Assembly: GCA_902590845.1 (NCBI GenBank)
Contig: CACIYJ010000001.1
Location: 1-64,000, forward strand
Reading direction: 5' to 3'
Length of the DNA: 64,000 nt
DNA from: an uncultured Pelagibacteraceae bacterium
Lineage (GTDB): Bacteria > Pseudomonadota > Alphaproteobacteria > Pelagibacterales > Pelagibacteraceae
How positions within the stretch are numbered: position 1 is the first letter of the stretch; the number at the start of each line of letters is the position of its first letter. Below, one piece after another: positions 44,523-56,383 of this stretch. Position numbers and translations under genes: made by a program. Below the pieces are notes generated by a model, which made no database searches, had not been told where the DNA came from, and saw nothing but the letters and a program-made list of their open reading frames with translations.

Positions 44523-46706
44523 ATGGAAAAAGATAAAAAAAAGACACTTACAATTTCATCAAATTTAAAAAAAAAAATTGACACAAGCTCTATTAGCAGA
44601 GATGGAAAAAAATCTTTTTCAGTTCAGAAGAGAAAACCTTTTAAAGGAAAAAAAGATTCTTTCAAGACCAATCAACCTTTAAAGCAAAAAACTGATCTTA
44701 ATTTTAAAAAGAAGAATTTTGCTAGGAAATTTGTTGAACAACAGGCCACAAAAGATTTTATTAAAAAAGAGAATAAGCCAACTGGGAAAAGTAAACTTAA
44801 GCTAAAAAGCCCTGTAGATAAAAGAGATTTTAAATTAACTGTTTCTAGAGCTTTAAATGTTGAAGAAATTGAGATTAAACAAAGAAGTTTAGCTTCTGTT
44901 AAGAGGGCTAGATTAAAAGAGAAGAAAAACAAACCAGAGGGTGAAGAAAAGAAAGAATTCAAAAAAGTAATCAGAGATGTAAAAATACCTGAACAAATTA
45001 CCATACAAGAACTTTCAAATCGAATGGCAGAAAAATCTAGTGATATCATTAAGTTCTTATTTAATATGAAGGTAATAGCAACTATTAATCACAATATTGA
45101 TAAAGATACCGCGGAATATATCGTTAAAGAATTTGGACATAAACCAATATTAGAAGATCAGCCAACATTAGAGACCAATAAAGTTAAAGAAAAATTAGAA
45201 GGAGACATACAAAATAGACCACCGGTAGTTACAATTATGGGACATGTTGATCATGGAAAAACTTCTTTATTAGATTCTTTAAGAGATACAAATGTGGTTT
45301 CAGGAGAACATGGCGGCATCACTCAACATATTGGAGCTTATCAAGTTACAACAGAAGATAATAAAGTTATTACTTTTATTGACACACCTGGTCATGCAGC
45401 TTTTACCGAGATGCGCGCGCGCGGATCAAAAATTACTGATATTGTAGTTCTAGTAGTCGCAGCTGATGATGGGATTAAACCACAAACAGTTGAAGCTATT
45501 AAACATGCTAAAGCAGCAAAAGTTCCTATAATAGTTGCAATTAATAAATGTGATTTACCTGAAAAAAATATAAGTAAAATTAAAAATGAAATGATGCAAT
45601 ACGAGTTAATTGCTGAAGATCTAAGCGGAGATACTTTATTTGTAGAAGTATCAGCGTTAAAAAAAATTAATTTAGATAAACTTAAAGAAAGCATTTTATT
45701 ACAGTCAGAGATTTTGGATTTAAAAGCTTCATTCTCTGGACAAGCTAAAGGTATTGTTATCGAGTCTAAAATAGATAAAGGAAAAGGACCGGTATCTACA
45801 GTTTTAATTAGTAATGGAAAATTAAAAAGAGGAGATTATTTTATTTGCGGAGATACATGGGGCAAGATTAGAGCGATGATAAATTATGAAGGTAAAAATA
45901 TTGATGAGGCATTGCCTTCCATGCCAGTTGAAATACTGGGAATGAATAGTTCGGCTTTTGCAGGAGCAGAATTTTTGGTAACGAAAGATGAAAATGAAGC
46001 TAAGGAAATGGCAGAATATAAAAAGAATAATTTTGTTCAAAATAAAGTTCTGGCTAAAGATAAAGCGACACTTTTTGATTCCGCCAAAGAAAAAGATGAA
46101 CTAAATATTATTATTAAATCAGATGTTCAAGGATCAAGCGAAGCATTAAAAATGGCAATTAATAAAATAAAACATCAAGAAGTTGAAGCTAAAATCATTT
46201 TATCTGACATTGGAATGATAAATGAAACCGACGTTTCATTAGCGAAGGCATCAGATGCGATATTGATCGGTTTTAATGTTAAACCTAATAGAGAAGCTAA
46301 AAAATTAGCAGAAGAGCAGAAAATTGATATTAAATATTTTAATATAATTTATGAAGCACTAGAGCATGTTGAGAATTCTTTATCAGGTTTATTAGAGCCA
46401 GATATAAAAGAAACAGTCTTAGGTTCTGCAGAGATTCAAAAAATATTTAAAGTATCTAATGCAGGTAAAATTGCAGGATCAAAAGTTATTAATGGAGAAA
46501 TTAAAAGCAAATCTAAAGCAAGAATTATAAGAGATGGTGTTGTTGTATATAGCGGTGAAATTCAAAGTATTTATAGAGAAAAAAATCAAGTTAAGGAAGT
46601 TGGTACAGGACTTGAGTGTGGGATTAGTATTAAAGATTTTATTGATTTCAAAGAAAAAGATGTAATCGAGTCATATCAAGCAGAAGAAATTCAAAGGTCA
46701 ATATAA
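44523..46706 (+). CDS. infB: Translation initiation factor IF-2
   Basis: 727 aa from ATG 44523, 4 bp after nusA; a TTG at 44505 extends the frame into nusA but is not needed. The N-terminal 130 residues are Lys-rich and poorly conserved, followed by an IF2-N domain (ITIQELSNRMAEKSSDIIKF). G domain: IMGHVDHGKTSLLDSL, FIDTPGHAAFTEMRARG, INKCDLP. C-terminal domains follow with KSDVQGSSEALKMAI and GTGLECGISIKDF. Delivers fMet-tRNA to the 30S P site. Stop overlaps rbfA. Confidence 0.98.
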   Translation: MEKDKKKTLTISSNLKKKIDTSSISRDGKKSFSVQKRKPFKGKKDSFKTNQPLKQKTDLNFKKKNFARKFVEQQATKDFIKKENKPTGKSKLKLKSPVDKRDFKLTVSRALNVEEIEIKQRSLASVKRARLKEKKNKPEGEEKKEFKKVIRDVKIPEQITIQELSNRMAEKSSDIIKFLFNMKVIATINHNIDKDTAEYIVKEFGHKPILEDQPTLETNKVKEKLEGDIQNRPPVVTIMGHVDHGKTSLLDSLRDTNVVSGEHGGITQHIGAYQVTTEDNKVITFIDTPGHAAFTEMRARGSKITDIVVLVVAADDGIKPQTVEAIKHAKAAKVPIIVAINKCDLPEKNISKIKNEMMQYELIAEDLSGDTLFVEVSALKKINLDKLKESILLQSEILDLKASFSGQAKGIVIESKIDKGKGPVSTVLISNGKLKRGDYFICGDTWGKIRAMINYEGKNIDEALPSMPVEILGMNSSAFAGAEFLVTKDENEAKEMAEYKKNNFVQNKVLAKDKATLFDSAKEKDELNIIIKSDVQGSSEALKMAINKIKHQEVEAKIILSDIGMINETDVSLAKASDAILIGFNVKPNREAKKLAEEQKIDIKYFNIIYEALEHVENSLSGLLEPDIKETVLGSAEIQKIFKVSNAGKIAGSKVINGEIKSKSKARIIRDGVVVYSGEIQSIYREKNQVKEVGTGLECGISIKDFIDFKEKDVIESYQAEEIQRSI

Positions 46707-47104
46707 TGGGCAATCAAACATCACAAAAAACTTTTAGCCAAAGACAATTAAGAGTCGGGGAGCTGGTTAAACAAAACTTAGGCGAGTTATTTATTAGGAA
46801 TGAAGCTAAAATTCCATCGATTAATTCGAAACTAATTACTGTAACAGAGGTTAGAATGACTCCTGACTTAAAAACAGCTAGAGTTTATGTAATACCTCTA
46901 GGCGGGGTAGATATGAAAGAAACAGTTAGAGCCTTGACGGAATACTCTCATCTTGTTAGAAAAGCGCTGTCTAAAAGGCTAGATATTAAGTTTCTTCCTA
47001 AACTTACATTTGTTGAAGATAACTCATTTGAATATGCTGAAAAGATTGAAAAGATTATAAGAAAAATAAAGATAAATGATACAGAAAAAAAAAGATACAA
47101 TTAA
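46706..47104 (+). CDS. rbfA: Ribosome-binding factor A
   Basis: 132 aa. KH-like fold with RQLRVGELVKQNLGELF at the start, ITVTEVRMTPDLKTARVYV in the middle and the LRKALSKRLDIKFLPKLTFVEDN-like block (here VRKALSKRLDIKFLPKLTF). It binds the 30S neck helix of 16S rRNA during cold-sensitive maturation. It shares one base with infB and overlaps rpsO by 29 bp; truB, usual between rbfA and rpsO, is absent. Confidence 0.95.
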   Translation: MGNQTSQKTFSQRQLRVGELVKQNLGELFIRNEAKIPSINSKLITVTEVRMTPDLKTARVYVIPLGGVDMKETVRALTEYSHLVRKALSKRLDIKFLPKLTFVEDNSFEYAEKIEKIIRKIKINDTEKKRYN

Positions 47105-47336
47105 ATCACTAGCGATCCATAGCAAGGACGTAGGATCTACCGAGATACAAATTGGATTATTAACTGATAAAATATCTAAACTTTCAGAGCATTTTAAAAA
47201 GTTCAAGAAAGACAAACATTCAACATTGGGACTAACAAAATCTGTTAATAAAAGAAAAAAACTTTTAGTTTATCTTAAAAAGAAAAATTCAGATTCATAT
47301 CAAAAAATAATAAAACAATTAAATTTAAGGAAATAA
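47076..47336 (+). CDS. rpsO: 30S ribosomal protein S15
   Basis: 86 aa (E. coli 89). The start ATG 47076 lies inside rbfA. S15 signatures: [41 protein letters not shown] and [20 protein letters not shown]. The N-terminus M-I-Q-K-K-K-D-T is a little shorter than usual, consistent with the overlap. It binds the 16S central domain and in other bacteria represses its own mRNA. pnp starts on the last base of the stop. Confidence 0.97.
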   Translation: MIQKKKDTIKSLAIHSKDVGSTEIQIGLLTDKISKLSEHFKKFKKDKHSTLGLTKSVNKRKKLLVYLKKKNSDSYQKIIKQLNLRK

Positions 47337-49408
47337 TGTTCAAGATTCATAAAGAAGAAATCGAAATAAATGGAAAAAAAATAAATTTAGAAACAGGAAA
47401 AATTGCCAGGCAAGCAGATGGAGCAATCATTGCGACATGCGGCGAAACAATGGTAATAGCAACTGTTGTAGGCGCTAAAAATCTAAAGGATGGACAGGAC
47501 TATTTTCCATTATCTGTAAATTACCAAGAGAAATATTATGCGGCAGGAAAAATACCTGGAGGGTATTTTAAAAGAGAGGCAAGACCGACCGAAGCAGAAA
47601 CATTAATATCTAGGTTGATCGATAGACCAATTAGACCATTATTTCCATCAAGCTTTATGAATGAAGTGCAGTTATTGCCTACAGTTTTATCTTATGATGG
47701 AGAAAATCAGCCAGATATTTTGTCTATCATTGCTTCATCAGCTGCTTTAGCTATATCGGGACTTCCTTTTCAAGGCCCAATTGCCGCGAGCAGAGTTGGT
47801 TATAAAGATGGAAAATATTTATTAAATCCATCACCAGCAGAATTACAAGACTCCGAACTGGATTTAGTTGTGGCTGGAACAAAAGATGCAGTTTTAATGG
47901 TAGAATCAGAAACGTCAGGATTAACAGAGAAAGTAATGTTAGATGCAGTAAAATTTGGACATGAAAATTTTATACCAGTAATTAAGGCAATTGAAACTTT
48001 AGCTAAAAAAGCAGGAAAACCTAAATGGGAAGTCGAAGAGATAGATCATTCGGATGTTAAAAAGAAAATTGTTAGCACTTTTGAAAAAGATTTAAGAAAA
48101 GCATTTAAAGAAATTGATAAAAAGAAAAGATCAACTGCTATTTCAGAAATAGACACTAAATGTAAAGAAATGTTTGCAGAAGATGAAAGCGTGACAGAAA
48201 ATCAAGCAATGGTACAATTGAAGTCACTTGAGAAAGATATAGTTAGAACAGCAATTTTAAAGGATAAAAAAAGAATTGACGGAAGAGGTCTCGCAGATGT
48301 GAGGCAGATTAAATGTGAAGTAGGCGTATTGCCTAGAACACATGGATCAGCTTTATTCACAAGAGGTGAAACCCAAGCTTTAGTGGTTACTACACTAGGT
48401 ATGTCAGATGACGAGCAAAGACTAGAAAGCCTTGATGGCATGCACAGATCAAATTTTATGCTTCATTATAATTTTCCTCCATTTTCAGTAGGTGAGTGTG
48501 GAAGAATTGGTACAGGCAGAAGAGAGATCGGGCACGGTAAATTAGCTTGGAGAGCTATCAATTCATCTTTGCCAAAAAAAGAGAATTTTCCTTATACTTT
48601 AAGAGTTGTTTCTGAAATTACTGAATCAAACGGATCATCTTCAATGGCAACAGTTTGTGGAACTTCTTTATCTTTAATGGACGCAGGTGTGCCCATAAAA
48701 GAACCGGTAGCCGGTATAGCCATGGGTTTAATTAAAGAAGGTGATCAATTTTCTGTGTTATCAGATATTTTAGGAGATGAAGACCATTTAGGCGATATGG
48801 ATTTTAAAGTAGCTGGAACTAAAGATGGCATCACTTCTCTTCAAATGGATATTAAGATTACAGGTATCACATTTGAAATCATGGAAAAAGCTCTGGACCA
48901 AGCTAAAGCTGGAAGAGAACATATTTTAGGAGAAATGAATAAAGCTATAAAATCATCAAGAAAAGAATTTTCGAAACACACACCTAAAATGGAGACAATA
49001 AAAGTTGATAAAAAAGATATTGCTACAGTTATAGGTAAAGGTGGAGCAACTATTAGAGAGATAGTTGAGACTTCAGGTGCAAAAGTAGACGTAAAAGATA
49101 CAGGCGAAGTTACTGTTGCGGCTCCAGATGAAGAATCAAGAAATAAAGCAATAGAATTTATTAAAAGCCTCATAGCCAAACCTGAAATGGGTAAAATTTA
49201 TAAAGGTAAAGTGGTTAAGATTATGGAATTCGGAGCTTTTGTAAACTTTTTAGGAAAACAAGATGGCTTAGTTCATATCTCAGAGCTTGCAGCCAAAAGA
49301 GTGGCAAAAGTAGGTGATGTCGTGAAAGAAGGCGATGAAGTTTCAGTAAAAGTTGTGGGTTTTGACAGAGGTAAAGTAAAGCTATCTATCAAGCAAGCCG
49401 TAGCTTAG
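47336..49408 (+). CDS. pnp: Polyribonucleotide nucleotidyltransferase (PNPase)
   Basis: 690 aa. Two RNase PH domains ([20 protein letters not shown] with [20 protein letters not shown]; then [20 protein letters not shown] and [11 protein letters not shown]), a KH domain ([20 protein letters not shown]) and an S1 domain ([20 protein letters not shown]). It degrades RNA 3' to 5' by phosphorolysis. The rpsO-pnp pairing is conserved across proteobacteria. It ends the plus-strand run, 4 bp from the convergent acetyltransferase-like gene, with no clear terminator. Confidence 0.98.
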   Translation: MFKIHKEEIEINGKKINLETGKIARQADGAIIATCGETMVIATVVGAKNLKDGQDYFPLSVNYQEKYYAAGKIPGGYFKREARPTEAETLISRLIDRPIRPLFPSSFMNEVQLLPTVLSYDGENQPDILSIIASSAALAISGLPFQGPIAASRVGYKDGKYLLNPSPAELQDSELDLVVAGTKDAVLMVESETSGLTEKVMLDAVKFGHENFIPVIKAIETLAKKAGKPKWEVEEIDHSDVKKKIVSTFEKDLRKAFKEIDKKKRSTAISEIDTKCKEMFAEDESVTENQAMVQLKSLEKDIVRTAILKDKKRIDGRGLADVRQIKCEVGVLPRTHGSALFTRGETQALVVTTLGMSDDEQRLESLDGMHRSNFMLHYNFPPFSVGECGRIGTGRREIGHGKLAWRAINSSLPKKENFPYTLRVVSEITESNGSSSMATVCGTSLSLMDAGVPIKEPVAGIAMGLIKEGDQFSVLSDILGDEDHLGDMDFKVAGTKDGITSLQMDIKITGITFEIMEKALDQAKAGREHILGEMNKAIKSSRKEFSKHTPKMETIKVDKKDIATVIGKGGATIREIVETSGAKVDVKDTGEVTVAAPDEESRNKAIEFIKSLIAKPEMGKIYKGKVVKIMEFGAFVNFLGKQDGLVHISELAAKRVAKVGDVVKEGDEVSVKVVGFDRGKVKLSIKQAVA

Positions 49409-49412
49409 AATC

Positions 49413-49952
49413 TTAAATTTTATATTCAAAGTTTTGAGTTTTTTCATTTACTTGAAGTTCAACAGCACCATTGTGTAAATGAAAATTTCTAGCCATTTCA
49501 GTTAATGGAGATAAAGTGATCAATCTATTTAAATGATTTGATTTTTTGATTTTTTTAAATACTTCTTTAACAATTAGTTTTCCTCCACCTTTTTTTTTGG
49601 ACCAAACCGTATAGGCAATCGCTATTTTCCCTACATTTTGATCTCTTAAAGTGCTTTGTAAATGTGCATCTTTAGTCATTAAGTCTAGTTCTTCAATTGT
49701 TTTTGGAATATCATTTGTAAATCCAAAGCACATAACTGCACAAATTTCTTTTTTATATTTAACACCATAAATTTTACGCCCATATTCAGTTCTAAATTTA
49801 ATATCAAGCTCTGGTCTTATAGGATCTTCATCGACATTACATGTTTGAAGCTCGACTATTTCCGCTCCTTTTATCCAATCAAAAAAATTATTTATTCTTT
49901 TTTTAATGGTTCTATTTTTAAAAATTTTTAATTTTCTTTTAATTTTATTCAC
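49413..49952 (-). CDS. Putative GNAT-fold protein, unknown substrate
   Basis: 179 aa. The first 25 residues are strongly basic. The C-terminal half looks GNAT-like: IAIAYTVWSKKKGGGKLIVK then EVFKKIKK (strand, G-x-G-containing loop, helix) followed by RLITLSPLTEMARNFHLHNG and A, where the last segment matches the F-Y/H-x-x-N/S-G-A end seen in acetyltransferases. The middle (CAVMCFGFTNDIPKTIEELD) is unfamiliar. I do not recognise a specific family and no neighbour explains it; it lies alone between pnp and fabI on the minus strand. Confidence 0.6.
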   Translation of the reverse strand: MNKIKRKLKIFKNRTIKKRINNFFDWIKGAEIVELQTCNVDEDPIRPELDIKFRTEYGRKIYGVKYKKEICAVMCFGFTNDIPKTIEELDLMTKDAHLQSTLRDQNVGKIAIAYTVWSKKKGGGKLIVKEVFKKIKKSNHLNRLITLSPLTEMARNFHLHNGAVELQVNEKTQNFEYKI

Positions 49953-49981
49953 TTATTTATTTTTAGATAATTTTCTTTAAA

Positions 49982-50767
49982 TTAAGAAATATTCTTAGGA
50001 TCAGGCATTCCTACTTTATTATAACCAGCATCAACATAATGAATTTCTCCTGTAACACCAGCAGCAAGGTCGCTTAGTAGATATAAAGCAGAATTTCCTA
50101 CATCATTAATGTCTACATTTCTTTTTAGAAAAGAATGATCTTCATTCCATTTGTATAGAAATTTTGCATCTCCAATGGCAGATGCTGCGAGAGTTTTGAT
50201 GGGACCAGCACTAATAGCATTTACTCTAATACCTTTGGAACCAAGATCTCTCGCTAAGTATTTTACACTTGCTTCAAGAGCAGACTTACAAACACCCATC
50301 ACGTTATAATTTGGAATTGCTTTAGTAGATTCATAAGTTAAAGTTAACATGCTTCCACCTTTTTTCATTATCTTTGAAGCTTCTTTAGCGACCTCAGTAA
50401 AAGAAAAACATGATACCAACATGCTTTTTAAAAAATTTTCTCTTGTTGTATTCAAATATTCACCTGATAATTCTGATTTATCTGAAAAAGCTACAGCATG
50501 AACAACAAAATCGATTTGTCCCCATTTTGTTTTTATATCTTGAAAAATTTTAACAACTTCTTCTTTATTTTCTACATTGCAGCTTAGTATAAATTCTGAA
50601 TTCAAAGATTTAGCTAATGGTACTACTCTTTTCTTTAATGCATCTCCAAGATATGTAAATGCTAGTTCTGCTCCGGCTCCAGCAAGTTTTTGAGATATAC
50701 CCCAAGCAATTGATCGCTCGTTGGCAACACCCATAATCAATCCTTTTTTACCTTTAACTAAACTCAT
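49982..50767 (-). CDS. fabI: Enoyl-[acyl-carrier-protein] reductase FabI (NADH)
   Basis: 261 aa. SDR fold of the FabI type: GLIMGVANERSIAWGISQKL, AELAFTYLGDALKKRV, FVVHAVAFSDKSEL. The catalytic Y-x6-K is in NYNVMGVCKSALEASVKYLA, and SKGIRVNAISAGPIKTLAAS follows. It performs the last reduction of each fatty acid elongation cycle. It starts immediately after fabB (0-bp gap), making fabA-fabB-fabI one operon for unsaturated fatty acid synthesis. Confidence 0.97.
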   Translation of the reverse strand: MSLVKGKKGLIMGVANERSIAWGISQKLAGAGAELAFTYLGDALKKRVVPLAKSLNSEFILSCNVENKEEVVKIFQDIKTKWGQIDFVVHAVAFSDKSELSGEYLNTTRENFLKSMLVSCFSFTEVAKEASKIMKKGGSMLTLTYESTKAIPNYNVMGVCKSALEASVKYLARDLGSKGIRVNAISAGPIKTLAASAIGDAKFLYKWNEDHSFLKRNVDINDVGNSALYLLSDLAAGVTGEIHYVDAGYNKVGMPDPKNIS

Positions 50768-51979
50768 CTACACCTTTTCAAAAATTAATGTTGCATTCGT
50801 GCCACCAAATCCAAAACTATTAGACATAATTGCATTTAAATTAACTTTTTTTTCAGTTTTAAGTACTATTGGAAATTTTTTTGCTTCTTCGTCCATTTCA
50901 TTAATATTAGCAGATCCAGTTATAAAATTATTTTTCATCATTATCAAACTATAGATAGCCTCATGCACCGATGCAGCCCCTAGAGGATGTCCTGATAGAG
51001 ATTTAGTGGAACTTATTTTTGGAATTTTTTCTTTAAATGTTTCGCCTATACCTTTTAATTCAGTAATATCTCCAACAGGAGTAGATGTACCGTGAGTGTT
51101 GATATAATCTATTTTATTTTTTGATGTTTTTAATGCCATCTGCATACATCTAACCGCTCCTTCTCCAGAAGGTGCTACCATATCATATCCATCTGATGTT
51201 GCTCCATATCCTGTTATTTCTGCATAAATTTTTGCACCTCTTGCTTTTGCATATTCATATTCTTCAAGAACTAAAACTCCACCACCTCCAGCAATAACAA
51301 ATCCATCTCTTGCTTTATCATATGCTCTTGAAGCTTTTTCAGGAGTATCATTATATTTTGAAGATAAAGCTGTCATAGCATCAAACATTGCAGTCAGGGC
51401 CCAATGCAATTCTTCACTCCCACCTGCAAACATAATTTTTTGCTTACCTGACTGAATTAATTCAACAGAATTTCCAATACAATGACCACTTGTAGCGCAA
51501 GCAGAACTCATAGTGTAATTAACCCCTTTTATTTTAAATGGTACAGCTAATGTTGCTGAAGCCGTGCTCCCCATAGTTCTTGGAACAACAAATGGCCCCA
51601 TTAATTTTGGAGTTTTTGCTCTAGTTTTATCTGCAGCTAAAATAACATTTTCTATTGAAGGACCACCCGAACCCATAACAATTCCGGTTGAAATATTACT
51701 TACATCTTTTTCTTCTAATCCTGAGTCCTTAATTGCTTCCTTCATAGCAATATAATTATAGGCTGACCCAGATCCCATAAATCTTATTATTTTTCTATCA
51801 ATATGATCTTGAATCTTGATATTAGGCTTACCATGTATATGGCTCTTCAAATTATGTTCTTTGTATTCCTCACAAAAAGATATTCCTGATTTTGAGTTAA
51901 GAAGAGATTGATAAACTTCTTCTTGATTATTTCCAAGACAAGATACTATTCCAATACCTGTTACTACTACTCTTTTCAT
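50768..51979 (-). CDS. fabB: 3-oxoacyl-[acyl-carrier-protein] synthase I FabB
   Basis: 403 aa. Condensing-enzyme signatures: [20 protein letters not shown], nucleophile Cys in [20 protein letters not shown], His in [12 protein letters not shown] and [20 protein letters not shown], end [17 protein letters not shown]. The pairing with fabA identifies it as FabB rather than FabF: it elongates the cis-3-decenoyl intermediate made by FabA. Its ATG overlaps the fabA stop by 4 bp. Confidence 0.97.
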   Translation of the reverse strand: MKRVVVTGIGIVSCLGNNQEEVYQSLLNSKSGISFCEEYKEHNLKSHIHGKPNIKIQDHIDRKIIRFMGSGSAYNYIAMKEAIKDSGLEEKDVSNISTGIVMGSGGPSIENVILAADKTRAKTPKLMGPFVVPRTMGSTASATLAVPFKIKGVNYTMSSACATSGHCIGNSVELIQSGKQKIMFAGGSEELHWALTAMFDAMTALSSKYNDTPEKASRAYDKARDGFVIAGGGGVLVLEEYEYAKARGAKIYAEITGYGATSDGYDMVAPSGEGAVRCMQMALKTSKNKIDYINTHGTSTPVGDITELKGIGETFKEKIPKISSTKSLSGHPLGAASVHEAIYSLIMMKNNFITGSANINEMDEEAKKFPIVLKTEKKVNLNAIMSNSFGFGGTNATLIFEKV

Positions 51980-52479
51980 GATTTAAACAATCCAACTTTT
52001 AAATTTTCAGCTGTGTAAATTATCTTTTCATCTACACTCAGTATACCATTAGCAAGACCAACTACAGCATCTTCTTTTTTTAAAATTCTTTTCATATTTA
52101 TTTCATAAGTTGCTATTTTGGCTTTTTTTAGGACCTCTCCAGTAAATTTTACAGCATTAACACCTAAAGCTCTTCCTTTTCCTGGCTCACCTATCCATCC
52201 TAAATAAAAACCAACTAATTGCCACATTGCATCTAAGCCTAGACAACCTGGCATAACAGGATCATTTTTAAAATGACAATCAAAAAACCATAAATTATCT
52301 TTTATATCTAACTCTGCTTTAATAAAACCTTTCTTAAACTCACCTATATCTTTTTTAATCTGAGTAATTCTGTCAAACATTAACATCGGAGGTAAAGGAA
52401 GTTTAGCATTACCTTCGCCGAACAAGTCTCCTTTGCCGCAAGAAATTAATTCATCATAATTGTAGCTATTTTTTTGCAT
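51976..52479 (-). CDS. fabA: 3-hydroxydecanoyl-ACP dehydratase/isomerase FabA
   Basis: 167 aa. The catalytic His is in [20 protein letters not shown] and the Asp in the adjoining [26 protein letters not shown] and [11 protein letters not shown] are further FabA signatures. It dehydrates 3-hydroxydecanoyl-ACP and isomerises the double bond, committing carbon to unsaturated fatty acids. It heads the operon and is divergent from katG over a 93-bp region containing a perfect 9-bp inverted repeat. Confidence 0.97.
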   Translation of the reverse strand: MQKNSYNYDELISCGKGDLFGEGNAKLPLPPMLMFDRITQIKKDIGEFKKGFIKAELDIKDNLWFFDCHFKNDPVMPGCLGLDAMWQLVGFYLGWIGEPGKGRALGVNAVKFTGEVLKKAKIATYEINMKRILKKEDAVVGLANGILSVDEKIIYTAENLKVGLFKS

Positions 52480-52504
52480 AGATTTAGTTGGTTATTTCTA
52501 CTTG

Positions 52505-52528
52505 ATTTATATACAATTTTATATAAAT
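52505..52528. promoter_or_regulatory. Inverted repeat in the fabA/katG divergent promoter region
   Basis: ATTTATATA-caattt-TATATAAAT, a perfect 9-bp inverted repeat with a 6-nt spacer, placed 25 bp from the fabA start and 44 bp from the katG start. It may be a dimeric regulator site or a pair of back-to-back -10 elements. It is not a clear Fur, Irr or OxyR consensus. AT-rich context lowers the significance. Confidence 0.4.
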
Positions 52529-52557
52529 AATTTGGAATAATTATAAAATACACCTAG

Positions 52558-54732
<2,175 letters not shown>

Positions 54733-54750
54733 GAATTAAATAAATCTAAA

Positions 54751-55197
54751 TTACAATCTTCCCCAAAGAGAATCTTTTTTAACCCACCCTTTATATTTAT
54801 CTACTTTAACTTTACACCATTCAGTTTTACATTTTGTAATTAAGCACAATCTTCCTTTATTTAAAACAACTCTAGGCTTTGAATAAATTGTAGGATTATT
54901 GAACATAATTAACTCATCATCAATGACAATTGCTGCTTTCTTTTTTGATAGTTGAGATATATGTATCCAACCAGAATTATTTTCATGATCTCTAATTTTT
55001 CTAAAATTATCAGATTGATCTTGAATTAAAACTGGTAAAAATTTTTTTTTATAGAAAATCTTAACTGGATATTCACGAGATGGACCTTGTCTAAGATTAA
55101 CTTTGTCATAGCGTAAAGTTAAAAAATATTCATCTTTAGAAAAACTAAAACTCTCAAAAAATAAAATACTAAAAATGATAATAATTATTCTTAACAT
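54751..55197 (-). CDS. Secreted SH3-domain protein
   Basis: 148 aa with a signal peptide (MLRIIIIIFSILFFESFSFS). Two bacterial SH3-like repeats (PF06347 type): RYDKVNLRQGPSREYPVKIF ... SGWIHISQLSKKKA, and FNNPTIYSKPRVVLNKGRLC ... GWVKKDSLWGRL. Such proteins bind peptidoglycan or other envelope ligands; exact function unknown. It overlaps the moeB/hesA-like gene by 7 bp and ends the ubiE-to-SH3 operon. The SH3 gene beside this cluster is common in related bacteria. Confidence 0.8.
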   Translation of the reverse strand: MLRIIIIIFSILFFESFSFSKDEYFLTLRYDKVNLRQGPSREYPVKIFYKKKFLPVLIQDQSDNFRKIRDHENNSGWIHISQLSKKKAAIVIDDELIMFNNPTIYSKPRVVLNKGRLCLITKCKTEWCKVKVDKYKGWVKKDSLWGRL

Positions 55198-55934
55198 TTA
55201 TTAATACATTTCGGGTTAATAGATATTTTAGATTTTCTAAATTCAGTTTTTAAAGCATCAAATATAAGCAGAAGATTAGTTAAGTCATCCTTAGTATTTA
55301 GAATAGATTTTAAAACCTCATTTGCTTGCAATGACCCCATAATACCTGCCACCGGAGAAAATATTCCTTCTGTTTGACAATTATTTTCAAAATCAGGTGG
55401 ACTTGGCATAAAACATCTATAACAAGGCCCTTTTTTTTTAAAATTAAATTTCATGAGCTGACCATCAAATTTACTTATAGCAGATGAAATTAATATTTTT
55501 TTATTTTTTACACAATAATCATTAATTAAATATCTGGTATTATAGTTGTCTGTACCATCACATATAATATCAAAACTACTTAAAATTTTCTTGATATTTT
55601 TAGATGTTATTTTTTTTTTAAATGGAATAATTTTTATTTTCTTATTTATTTTATTGATTGTTTTTTTTGCTTGTTTAACTTTAAATTTACCTATGTCATT
55701 GGGATTAAATAAAGTTTGTCTATTTAAATTTGAAATTTCAACTTTATCAAAATCAACAATGCCTATTTTACCAACACCAGAAGCTGCCAGATAAGTAAGC
55801 AATGGACATCCTAAACCTCCTAGACCTATAATCAGAACATTTGCAGAAAATATTTTCTTTTGTCCCGCTAAACCAATTTTTTTTAAGATTATTTGTTTTT
55901 CGAATCTTTTAAATTGACTCAAGTTAATTTTCAT
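55191..55934 (-). CDS. HesA/MoeB/ThiF-family adenylyltransferase
   Basis: 247 aa. ATP-binding Rossmann motif VLIIGLGGLGCPLLTYLAAS then GVGKIGIVDFDKVEISNLNR and QTLF; the D-x-x-D-N-x-x-T-R block is DGTDNYNTRYLINDYC. A C-x-x-C (GPCYRCFMP) could bind zinc with the C-terminal pair N-P-K-C-I-N-K-C, although the spacing of the second pair is atypical. It activates the C-terminus of a sulfur-carrier protein (MoaD, ThiS or another); which one cannot be told. No rhodanese domain is fused. Confidence 0.88.
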   Translation of the reverse strand: MKINLSQFKRFEKQIILKKIGLAGQKKIFSANVLIIGLGGLGCPLLTYLAASGVGKIGIVDFDKVEISNLNRQTLFNPNDIGKFKVKQAKKTINKINKKIKIIPFKKKITSKNIKKILSSFDIICDGTDNYNTRYLINDYCVKNKKILISSAISKFDGQLMKFNFKKKGPCYRCFMPSPPDFENNCQTEGIFSPVAGIMGSLQANEVLKSILNTKDDLTNLLLIFDALKTEFRKSKISINPKCINKC

Positions 55935-55942
55935 TTTTAGAA

Positions 55943-56383
55943 TTATTTAGTTCCAGTCGACCCAAATCCATCTTTGCCTCGCTCTGTTTCGCTTAAATCA
56001 TCTACTTCTTTAAGCTGAGCTTGTACTATTGGACACACAACCATTTGAGCAATACGAAGTCCCTTTTCCACTTTGAAAGGTTCTTGACCAAGATTGATTA
56101 ATATTACTTTGATTTCACCCCTATAATCAGCATCAATTGTGCCTGGTGTATTTAAAACACTTATTTTTTGTTTAGCAGCTAAACCAGATCTTGGTCTGAT
56201 TTGTACTTCAAATCCTTTTGGGATGGACATTGATAAACCCGTAGGAACAATTGCTGTTTTTCCAGGATCAATATTTATATTAGCTTCTATATTTGCAGCT
56301 AAATCCATACCTGAAGATCCACTCGTTTCGTATTTAGGCAAAGGAACTTTTTTAGACAGTCTCTTAATTAATATTTTTGTCAT
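55943..56383 (-). CDS. dut: dUTP diphosphatase
   Basis: 146 aa, trimeric dUTPase with all five motifs: [50 protein letters not shown] and [10 protein letters not shown]. It keeps uracil out of DNA and supplies dUMP for thymidylate synthesis. It overlaps coaBC by 20 bp, in the usual alphaproteobacterial coaBC-dut order. Confidence 0.97.
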   Translation of the reverse strand: MTKILIKRLSKKVPLPKYETSGSSGMDLAANIEANINIDPGKTAIVPTGLSMSIPKGFEVQIRPRSGLAAKQKISVLNTPGTIDADYRGEIKVILINLGQEPFKVEKGLRIAQMVVCPIVQAQLKEVDDLSETERGKDGFGSTGTK

